DNA from: Branchiostoma belcheri
Taxonomy: Eukaryota; Chordata; Leptocardii; Amphioxiformes; Branchiostomatidae
DNA: 64,000 nucleotides
Direction of reading: 5' to 3'
NCBI RefSeq assembly: GCF_001625305.1
Contig: NW_017803976.1
Span: 1,853,829-1,917,828, forward strand
Shown here: positions 33,601-45,600 of the stretch, in pieces
How positions within the stretch are numbered: position 1 is the stretch's first letter
Layout: each line of letters opens with the position of its first letter
Notes under the pieces: model-generated
What the model was told of the DNA's origin: nothing
Database searches by the model: none
The model's input: the letters and a program-made list of their open reading frames with translations, nothing else
Made by a program: the position numbers and the translations under genes

Positions 33601-36600
33601 TAGAGAGGAGACAAAAAGGGCTCTGATTTAATGTTTTGTTTCTTTTTTTGATGCAGTGATATGTGATGCTGGCTGTGTATATGTGATGTTCCACTGAATC
33701 AAAACTATTTGTACAGCGATTGAGTCAAAATTTCCAAATGTAGGAACTTTGCTTTTTTCGACCCGTCTTTTTTTTTTACGCCCGCTCGCATTGGATTTGG
33801 AGTCTGCGGAGGATGTCATCCATAATATTTACTTGCTGTGGCCTAAAGGTGGTTTACTGGTTACGCAAAACAAACAAACAAAAAAAAAAGGCTGGAAGCT
33901 GGAGGTATGGCCAGGTCAGGTATCCGTCCTGACACCCTTTTCTTTCTTCTCCCTTCTCTTCTAGCCAATCAGAGCGTCACAGACATCCGGAGCTGTGGAC
34001 GCCGGCAGCCATCGGCCGTGGTCGCAGGTCTGTGCTGGTCGTACACTAGCGCCCCCTGTCTGCGGAATGCTATAATGACAGTAATAGAAACGATGATGCA
34101 GCTCGGGAAGGTGACAACATTACCTGCAGACTGTGGAGGATGCACGATTGTCTCCAGATCGACAGTGATACATACAGTAGTTTAAGACTTCAAGGTGTGA
34201 AGTCAGTGATGTGTACATGTCTAATGTGGTAGTCTGTCTCTGCCTCGCTTCAGGTGGGGAAACGGAAAGGACCCATCCTCAAAACGGGCGTGGTCAAGAA
34301 GAAGAAGCCATCAGGAGAGAAGGTAGGAAGAAAGTTCTAAATTGTGCTTTCCATGGGACAAAATACAATCAATACAGCATCCCTGTTGGATATTGAGGGC
34401 TAGTGGTGCATACCTAAACCCAATTTTAGGTTCAGGTCTGGATTCAAGTCCAGAGGTTTAGGTTCAGTTCCGGACTTGTAAGTCCGGACCTAAACCCAAA
34501 ATTGCATGTTGGCAACCTTGCAATGTTGTCTGGGTGAAACTTTGGCCACATAACATGGAGGCCGGTACTTGACGATGCCCGATGGCAATATTTTCTTCGT
34601 TTTGCAGCAAAGATTTTACAATCTACAGAAGGTTTTAGGTGGTTTCTAAAGAAAAGGGGTATGTGAAATGGTCTTTTATGGTAATAAGTCCGGACTCGGT
34701 TCTTGGCTTTTACTAGGTTTTTTTGGACTTGAACCTAAACATTCTTACAAGTCCGGATCCAAGTCCAGTGAACCGGTATGCATCACTATTGAGGGCAGCT
34801 GGACAATTCATCTCAACAGGGCTCGAAATTCATTTTTGGGAATAGGTGCACTGGTGCACCCAACCTAAAAAATTGGGTGCACCATATAAAACAAAACCTA
34901 ATTACAGATGTTACTGGTTCTCTTCTGAGGTTGAATCCGAAATGGGAGCTAACTTCAAAAGCTTAAACAAGTACTTCAACAAAGATTTTATTATTTTTAT
35001 GACACTTAGATGCCAAGAATATCATGTACACTATGATACATTTGATATGTAAAAATTACCTACAAAAATACTTTGGTGCACCGGTAAAAAAATTGGGTGC
35101 ACAGCTCCAATTTTGGGTGCACTAAGGTGCACATGCACCCAGTATTTCGAGCCTTGTATCAAGAAAGAACACAAGTTAGTGATTGAATGATAAGTTTTTT
35201 CAAACTGTTTTTCACGACAGTTAAACTTGAAACTGCCCTCCACAAAAAAACTTCAAAGGTGCCATAACACCCCTCTGACAGGAATGCTGTGTATGACTAT
35301 GAAATTCAATATTTTGTGGTAATGGGTTCTGAAATCTTTGTATTTGTATTGTCTAGTAGAGATTGAAAACAGTTAACTCTCTCTACCCACGTTTTCATTC
35401 CATTCTAGATCCTGTGCATGTTTTATTTCACTGTCACTTGTCAGTACTACTGCTACAATGTACCACTTTCTTGTATGCCTCTTTAGAAAGAGACATAAAT
35501 TCTTTGATCCTCCCAGTCTCTTTTCCCCATAGCCTGGATGTCAGGCTGTTTCCAGGGCCAACTCCTTGTTTCTAGGGCCAACATGCCCCTTGGAAATTTA
35601 ACTACCAGTCTAGGAACATAGGTTTTTTTCCCTAAAGGGGATAGCTGAAGGTATGAGGTCGCCTGCTAAGTGTCTGGCATCCACGCTACTTTCCTTAACC
35701 ATTCACTCATCTCACACATCTCTTCAGACTAATGGGGGCCCGCAAGCCCTTTTCCGTAGAGCGTAATCGGCCGTTTTAATTCTACGTAGAGCGGAGACGG
35801 ACCGCTCTTATATTTTTGCGTAGAGCGTATTCAGTGTTTTAATTCTACGTAATGCGTTGTAGCCACTTGGATTTTATCGTAAAGCGTAATCGAGAGGTTT
35901 CCAAATTCAGCGTAGAGTGTTGTCGGGACCCCCCCTTGCAGGCCCTCACTAATGTGTTCAGTACTTTCTCCTGAGTGAACAAAAGTTGTACTCCATTTTC
36001 TCAGGGGACTGTTCTATCTGTATCTCAGGAGGACAAGTGTCTAGTAGACAGTCTGTTCACTCAATGGTCTGTGTTAACACTAGGCAGCCGGTGGTCTGAA
36101 ATCTACAAGCAAATGTGTGATCCCAGTTTTTATGGCTTCACCACACCACAAAGTGACATTGTTTTCCCTCATGTTTCTCCTTCTCCTTTTCCTGCCATTT
36201 CTTTAAAGGGATTCAACTCTGCCATTTTGGGGCCAAATAACATGAAATTTGGCATGAAGGTAGAGTGGGCAAATACCCCCAGATTTTTTTTCTTCATATT
36301 TTGGATACACGCCTTTGGAATTGTCTTTTTTTGGGCTATTTTTAGGCAAAAAATATACATTTTGGGATCTGGAGCCCTGGTATTAAATCTGAATTTAGGA
36401 ACAGTCCTTTTAGTCCGTTTAGGAACAATTTGTGCGGGAGGAGGATAGGTCCATTTTTGGTATGGGGGATGTGGTGAAGCCATCTGCTGCATTTGCTTCA
36501 AAGCAAATGTCAGCCTTTCTACAGTTAGCAGTTTTCTTTTATGGAGGTCTATCTATACTGTGTACAAACCTTCTTTCCTGCTGGCTAACCCCATAACCAA

Positions 36601-39600
36601 TAGAGAATTGGTTGCCAAACGTCCGGATGTGAAAACCCCTGGATGTCAAATAAAGAACCTTCTTATAATAAGCACACCAGCAGAACGTACTGCACCTGTG
36701 TGAAACCTGTTACAGTAGTGTAATGTATTGTGCACAGGCCTAGTGATGCATACCTAAACCCAATTTTAGGTTCAGGTCCGGATTCAAGTCCAGAGGTTTA
36801 AGTTCAGTTCCGGACTTGTAAGTCCGGACCTAAACCCATGGCATATACAAAATTGCATGTTGGCAACCTTGCAATATTTTCTGGGTGAAACTTTGGCCAC
36901 AAGACATGGAGGCCGGTACTTGACGATGCCCGATGGCAATGTTTTCTTCATTTTGCAGCAAAGATTTTACAATCTATGGAAGGTTTTAGGTGGTTTGGAA
37001 AGAAAAGGGGTATGTGAAATGGTCTTTTATAGTAAGTCCGGACTCAGTTCTTGACTTTTATTTTTTTTTGGACTTGAACCTAAACATTCTTACAAGTCCG
37101 GATCCAAGTCCACTGAACCGGTATGCATCACTATGCACAGCACTTCGTCAGAACGTCTCATATAAGGTTGTATTGATGTATATAAGGTTGACATTCCGTC
37201 TGTAGTTTCCAAATGTTGTGTTGGAAAAGGTATCCTCTGCAACAGGCAAAATTCTGTTGCAACGTTGACCAAAAATCCAAAGAAAACAGTGAAAAATCAG
37301 GGTTTTGCGCAGGCACAATACATTTTGCTGAAGTGCTCTTATAATACAGCTTCTTGCCAACCTGATGGAATTATTCACAGTACAAATTCTCAAGTTTTTG
37401 AAAAATTTGAAGCAGTAAAAATTTCTAAATTAGAATTTGGGCAGACCTTATAGCCAAGAGGGCCTCACCTAACATTGATTTTTGGGTGGTCTCTCTGACC
37501 CAAGTCGGTAACCCAGAAGTTGTATATCCAGTATGTTACAGGTCACCTCAGAGTGATACAGTATGGATTCTTCCTGTAACCTACATATCACCCTTATGTA
37601 AACTGTCAGGCCAAAAGTTCAGGACAGGGTAGCTCGAAATACCTAGCCTGGGTGCCATCCGTTTGGTAAAGTGGCTTCTTGCACTTTTGGGTAGAAAATG
37701 TTACACAGGCTATGAAATAACACCTGCATATACAGCTGTACAGGTAGAGCTCTGCAGGTATTTCTGATGTCTATTTTCATTACCTGCACTGGTCCATGTA
37801 CTTGGGTTTATCCACAATTGTGCACATGTAGGTTAGGCCATGTTGATTTGATTATATGGATGACATCCTCCGGGAGCCCCAAAACTGATGCGCGCGTGCG
37901 AATAAAAAAAAAGTTTTGCAAAAAAAAAAGTTCTTTTCATTATGAAATCTACGTGGTCATGAGGGTTGAGCAAATGGCACAGAATATGGTTTGGCGAATA
38001 ATCTAGTCTTCAAGTTCATTTCTTTACAATTTCGTCTTTTTTGTTTGATTTTGGCATTCTACGACATTGGTATGGGTTTTATTAATATTTCTGTAACTTA
38101 TGGTGTATTTTTGCTCATTTTGCAACTGTTTTGTACGATTTACAGTATGGTTGAAAACTTTTTTTTTTTGGAAACGGCCGAAAATTCATGCGCGCGCGGA
38201 TGTCATCCATATAATCAAATCAACATGGCCTTATGTTGATTTTAATTTTTATGCATTGGCCTACGTTTCGAATGGAGTACTGAAAGAAATAATGGCAATG
38301 GTTTCTTAACAGTTTTTAGTGTGATTCATACTCAATCCTAGATGCTGAGTGGTGCAGGTAATTTTCAATTGTTCCCTGCACTGTTGCAGAAAAAGGCCAC
38401 TGAAGCCCTGTTTTTATTCAGTCTTCTGTTTCTGTCAATGAATTGATTGCAATATGAAGCCTTGCCAAAGTGTTCAGTCTTGGCTATGGGCCACAACTAC
38501 AAGGTCAAGGATGCTTCTTGGTTAGTGTACAGCTAAAAAAAGAAAAGTAGCGAAGGAATTTCTCACTCAAACACATTTATATTCATTGTGGTCAGACAGG
38601 AGTCTAAATCCCTCTTGCTATGAAATTGCAACATGATGTAACCCAACACTTATTACCATGGTAACAGATGTCTGGTTCAGGTCATTGACCTTATTGGTTT
38701 GGAGAAGAAGAGGAAGAGGAAACAGCAAAAAAACGAATATGTTTCCTTCGGTAAACATAAAGAAAGGAGTAGAGGATCATGCCTGGTAACTGTATACACC
38801 AGTAAGCCTATGGAATTTGCGGAAAGCTTTAGTTGCTTCAGCAGGTGGATCATTTGAAAAAGGCTGTTGTCATGGCTTGATGCCAATATAGTCCTGATGC
38901 TGTATAGACACCTAAACAGAAGCCCCATGTGTGCCATTAGTGTTCACTCTATTGTGGTTGTTGAAAATGAACTCCAGAAAAATGAGCCTTATGGTATTCA
39001 TTAACTAGCAGTACTATCAATTACTGGTAATTAGCAGTCACTGGAGTAAAGGAAAACTTTCCTGTGAAGTACTGTAAATCTTGAAATGTTCACAGTGGTT
39101 TTATTTTTGCTGGTAACGTTATTACTGCAAAATTATAACAACGCAAACATGACTTTTTTTAGAACTAACCTTCCTGATCTTCGTTTGCGAGGACAAGCCA
39201 AGAAGAAGAACTATAATTCTTTCAATGACTACATTGTAACTTAAAGGCAATGGCTGGAATCGTAGTAAAACGGCTCACTTTGTCATTGAAAAAAGTTAAT
39301 CTCTGATTTTTTCTTTGAAATCCTCTTAAAAAACACAGGAAATGCCATTTTAGAAGGTTCATTTTTCAAAATTTCCCAGGGGAGTATGCCACCGGACCCC
39401 CCTAGGAACCTCGCTGCTTCGGCACTCGCTGGTCCCTCAAGCAGTGGGAAGAACCACCTATTCAAATTCCTATGGGCACGGAGTTTTGGCCAGCTGTTGT
39501 ACCAGTGGTTGGACCTGTCTGTCAGTGCCACTGTGTTATCCACCAGGAAACAGCAAAGGTCCCCTACAACCATTCATCTTAGTCCTACTGTTGAGAAACC

Positions 39601-42600
39601 CTGCCAGAAAAAACTTTGCCATGTTCTACTGAAGTCAACAGGGCTGACGGTATTTTTGTGTGCTTCAGATCAGAATGTGTAAGGTAGCTGTATGGTTTGA
39701 CAGCAAGTTGGTAGAACGTACTGCACCTGTGTGGAACCTGTAATGTATTGTGTATAGCACTTCGGCAGAAGATAGTTTATTGACGATGAGGCCACACCAA
39801 TTTAATTTCTTGGTTAACGGATTCACCCGCTTCATTTTTTTCTGATTTGCAAATAAAAATAAAAATTCAGAATCAACTGCAAAATGCTCATATTTTGCCC
39901 TGAACAGTTGAAAACAGTCCTTTTTATCCAAGTTGTTACAGTTATTCCATCTTTCAATGCAATGGTATCATTAAAAGTTCAAAATTCATTGTTTAAATTT
40001 TGAACCAGCCTGGTGTGTTGATTTCATGGCTCCTATCGTACCTTTTTGGGCCATAATATTAATAGGATGCCTAGGCCTGTTTTTATTTTTATTTTTTTTC
40101 GCCCACCCGCTGCATTATTTTTCTAGAAAAATCCGTTAACCAAGAAATTAAATTGGTGTGGGCTGAGTATCATTTTGTAGTTAAATGTACATTATGGAAA
40201 TGACAGAAATGACTGCCTCAAGAAGCGAGAAGAAGTTGAACCTATAAATAGTAGATCACATGTAGAGCAAGCATCTAATAGAAACCGGAGAAAAATCTGG
40301 GTGCAGGTGCAGTACATTTTGCTGATGTGCTGGGTTTCCGGTTTTACTCCCACGACTGCCCAGTGTTCAACCACACAAGGGTCAGCAGTACTCATAGGAA
40401 GTGCTGTCACACCTTGTACGGTCTGAAATAAAGTGTAAAGTCAGAAAGTTGAAAAAAGATCATTTTTTAAAATAGGAACAAGGTCCAGCTGAGATTTCTA
40501 GGGGGGTCTGAGGGCATGCTCCCCCAGGAAATTTTGAAAAATGAACCTTCTGAAATGGCATTTCCTGCATTTTTAGAGGATTTCAAAGAAAAAAAAAATC
40601 AGAGATAACTGCATAATAGAAAATGTAAATCAGGGAAACTGAAATGAAAAGTACTGTACAGCATTTTAGACATTGTTGGTTGTATATATTATACATATAA
40701 GACATTCGGTGTAATGAAGACAACCATGTTCATACAAGATGAGACCAGATCTAGAGTATTTCGTGTAGACTCAAGCTCAAGGTCTGGTTTGACTTGTAAA
40801 TTGTTTCAGATCTAGTGTGTTTTAAGGATTTTGTATCTTAACTTACAGCAAGGAGCTTTTGCTGTCTGGAAGACTCACTTGACTTCTTCCTCCTCTAACG
40901 TTATATCATCAAAATCATCTTCGAAATCACTGAAGTTAAAATTGCACCACTCGAAATTGTCATCCCCGGGCCATGCCAAGATGCTATTGCCACCGTAACA
41001 AAGGGCAAATGAACTACAGCACGAGTTCTATGGAACTGAGTGTCTTTGGCACTTGGGTGTGAATTAAATTTTCACACATGCTACGAACATCCCTGAAAGG
41101 AAACTAATGCCGATGGCTCTCCTTGTGATGAAAGCTCCTTGCTTACAGGTCATAATGTCTGTTTAAACTATAAGCAAGCCCATGTAAACATGATTTTATT
41201 GAAATTTTGGAAGAATTTTTCCTTTTTTTTTGAAAGTCCCACAGCCGCTCACTGAGATGAAGTTGATTCTAAGATCAAGTACAACCTCAAGTGTACTTGG
41301 CACACATGTGCTGAAGGTTAACTTCAAGGTCAATCAGTCTGTCCTGGTTTCTGTTACCCCCAGTCTGTAGGGTTCAAGTTCAGTTACTTCTGAGTCATGT
41401 ATGACAAGTATTATCAGCAAATCTCTATATCTGTGTGGAACTTACTGCAAAAGGATTACAGGTGGATAAATGCATTTGATGCCAATGCCAAATTGTGTAT
41501 GAAATCCAATGATGATTATTATAGGCGGCTAGCTTGTTTATCGCAGTAATCTGTAGTATTTAGGATGCATACATGTACACTAGTTTTACTCTACAAATGT
41601 TCAGGTGTGGCATACACAATGATATGATGTGACATGCAAAAAACTAATTTAATGTTTAGTCCCGATCACAAAATGTTTTATGGTTTGGAGTATGGTACTA
41701 ACTCTTGGAGTATGCCATTTCCATGTTTGCGAAAGTTGCCTTAGGCCACACCAATTTAATGGATTCGCCCGCTTCATTTTTTTCTGATTTGCAAATAAAA
41801 ATAAAAATTCAGAATCAACTGCGCATGCAAAATGCTCGTATTTTGCCCTGAACAGTTGAAAACAGTCCTTTTCATCCTAGTCGTTACAGTTATTCCATCT
41901 TTCAATGCAGTGGTATCATTAAAAGTTCAAAATTCATTGTTTAAATTTTGAACCAGCCTGGTGTGTTGACTTCATGGCTCCTATTGTACCATTTTGGGCC
42001 ATAATAGGATGCCTGGGCCTGTTTTTATTTTTTATTTTTTATTTTTTTTCGCCCGCCCGCTCCATTATTTTTCTAGAAAAATCCGTTAACCAAGAAATTA
42101 AATTGGTGTGGCCTTATGATTAAATTTCCCTCCTGAAACCTTTTCTAGAAGAGCATTAGCCCTGACATGTAGGTTGTGAGTTCTCTACTGGCCCACCCTA
42201 CGGAAATGACTTTGACTAGCTTTAATGCTGAGTTTACCATGTGTTGGATAGACCCTTTGACCTTGAAATCTGGCTCCAAGGTCAGCCAGGCTGCCCTGAT
42301 GGCAGAACAGATGACAGTTTTGTTACTAGCACATGTATGCAGTTGCCAACCTAAAACCTGAGAAGAAAATGGATAATCTCAACTAGTGATGCATACCGGT
42401 TCACTGGACTTGGATCCGGACTTGTAAGAATGTTTACATGTGTAGGTTCAAGTAAAAAAAACCCTAAAAGTCAAGGACCGAGTCCGGACTTATTACCATA
42501 AAAGACCATTTCACATACCCCTTTTCTTTCCAAACCACCTAAAACCTTCCGTAAATTGCAAAATCTTTGCTGCAAAATGAAGAAAACATTGCCATCGGGC

Positions 42601-45600
42601 ATCGTCAAGTGTTGGCCTCCATGTTATGTGGCCAAAGTTTCACCCACACAACATTGCAAGGTTGCCAACATGCAATTTTGTATATGCTATGTGTTTAGGT
42701 CCAGACTTACAAGTCCGGAACTGAACCTAAACCTCTGGACTTGAATCCGGACCTGAACCTAAAATTGGGTGTAGGTATATATATGCATCACTAATCTTAA
42801 CTCGAAAAGTGTTATACCAATCCTCTCAAGTTACAAACAAGTCAAAAGTTAGATATTCTTTCAAATGATGTCCCACTGATATATATATGTCTAGTATACA
42901 TTGTGTGCATGAGTCAAACATTCAACTATGCATAGTTTGTCTCCTAAGTTTACTGACCATTATATTGATGGCAGCACTTTGAAATTTTTATTACATTTGT
43001 ACCAAGGATCAGGTCTCTTTTTTAACCTCCTTGATTTGTACTAAACTTTTATGTCACAAAGTTTATACTTAACTTTGTAACATTAGTGGACAAGATGGCT
43101 TCCATCAGGTAACTTGAGGTCTAATCTAAACTTTCAAACAGGATTTAGACTGCATGGCATGGTTAGTGTGGATTGTTGCATACCATTCTTAGACCCCGTT
43201 CATACTAGACTTTTATGTAGTGGTTTCAACCATTATTTCAAAAATGTGTTTTATTTAACCTAGTGTGAGCGCAAAACAACCAATTAATTGGACATTATTT
43301 GGACAGGATTTTCCAAAACTGGTTATGTAAAGTCTGGTATGAACGCTTGAGGTTTTAGCCGGGTTTTCCCTCACTAATTATTTAGCGGTTTCAACCATTT
43401 TTTGAAAGTCTGGTGTGAACGGGGTCTTAAGCTCAGCAAGTGTGAAAAAAAGTTACTTCTTGAAAAGAATGTCTAACAACAACCAACAAGTTAGGCCATG
43501 TTGATTTGATTATATGGATGACATCCTCTTGGAACCCCAAAACTGATGCGAGCGCGCGAATAAAAAAAAAGTTTTGCAAAAAAAAAAAGTTAGCNNNNNN
43601 NNNNNNNNNNNNNNTGATGCGAGCGCGCGAATTAAAAAAAAAAGTTTTGCAAAAAAAAAAAGTTGCTTTCATGAAATCTACGTTGTTATGAAGGTCGAAC
43701 AAATGAGTATGGTATGGCGAATGATCTACTCTTTAAATTCATTTCTTTGCATTTTAGTTTTTTGTTTGATTTTGGCATTCTACGACGTTGGAATCGTTTT
43801 CAAATATTTTTTTTTGCAACTTTCGGTATATATTTGCTCATTTTGCAACTGTTTTGTACAATTTACAGTGTGGTTGGAAACTTTTTTTTTTGGAAACGGC
43901 CGAAAATTCATGCGCGCGTGGATGTCATCCATATAATCAAATCAACATGGCCTTATTGGTGTGGCCTAAGCTTACACATAGGTTTACTTAAAACATCAGA
44001 CACGGGAACCTACAAATATGTGCCATGCACTACAGACTGTATTTACAAACCATGCCATGTGGGACATGATTCATGTTGTATGTCAGCTGTTTGACCCAGT
44101 TTGAAACTTTTGGTCAGGACCGTTTGGACCTCCTTTCAAAACAGAAAAGAGGGCCTGCAAGGGGGGGTCCCGACAACGCTCTACACTGAATTCGGAAACC
44201 TCTCTATTACGCTTTATGATGAATTCCAAGTGGCTACAACGCATTACGTAGAATTAAAACGGCGAATACGCTCTACGCAAAATAATTAGAGCGGTCCATC
44301 TACGCTCTACGTAGAATTAAAACGGCCGATTACGCTCTACAGAAAAGGGCTTGCGGGCCCCCAGAAAAGAGGGTAGAATGTTGCAATATTTATTACCTGT
44401 AAATCTGTTACAGAGTCGTTACAACTTACAGGCCCTACCTTGTAACCAAAGGTTATGAGTTTGTGTCTCCTTCAATCTAGTCAACACTTCGCAGCAATGG
44501 CTTTTCATTATCACACAGGATAACCTTGCCCATTGGGCCTAAGAAAAAAAAAGTTGTGTTCCTGTTTTAGTCCTGAAAAAATTAGGGTCGGTAGGTAGGG
44601 ATTATCTTTATTTTTCTTTCTTTTTTTTTTTAGAATTCAGTGATATCTATTTGTTGTTGTTGATATCTATATAGCCCGGGTTCAACTTATACAATACAGT
44701 TTAATAAAGTAAAACTTGCATGAGGACACTTTTATTATGTTTACTAAAGGAAAACTATTGTTTTTGCTCAGTTTCTTCTTCTCCAAACAGTGACCTCTGA
44801 TCTGGCCAATGGCCTGATTTGTTGACGTCTGTCACCATGGTAACTCGTGCTGGGTTATATAATGTTGCAATTTCATAGTAGGAGGGATTTAGACTCCTGT
44901 CACATATACAATGTGTTTGAGTAAGAATTAACAGAGCAGACCATATCCGAAGGTAAACATTATGCATTTGCTTTGTAAATGTTACTGTTCTACATCACCC
45001 CCATGAAACTCCTTCCTCTTCGCCCCCGCCGTTCTGCTTCGCCCCCGCCCCGTTCTGCTTCGCCCCCGCAAAAAATCTGCTTCGCCCCCGTCGTTCCTCT
45101 ACGCCCCCGGCGCAATTCTGCTTTGCCCCCGTCCTTCTGCTTAGCCCCCAATGGCGGCACAGCTCACAGTCGACACGAAAATCGTCTGCAAAATAACAAT
45201 AAAGGCTGTGCCGCCAAATTTAAAGTAGCCCATGCTCCGACAAACATTCTGGACCACCTTTCTGCCAAGTGGCGTTGCACAAATCCTTCCCATTCAAAAG
45301 TTTACCCCTACCTCACGGCCCGTCAGTGGTTCTTACGGTTATAAGTACTGGCGTTTATAAGTACAGCCGTGAGTGAAATTTCCCGCCAGTACTTATAAAC
45401 GTAAGAACCACTGACGGGCCGTGAGGTAGGGGTAAACTTTTGAATGGGAAGGATTTGTGCAACGCCACTTGGCAGAAAGGTGGTCCAGAATGTTTGCCGG
45501 AGCATGGGCTACTTTAAATTTGGCAGCACAGCCTTTATTGTTATTTTGCAGACGATTTTCGTGTCGACTGTGAGCTGTGCCGCCATTGGGGGCTAAGCAG

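Noticed and set aside
43714..44094. Phe-rich frames within MITE B copies (also 37991, 57207, 30007)
   Set aside because: The same frames recur in every MITE B copy, carry no start or codon logic, and derive from its T-runs.
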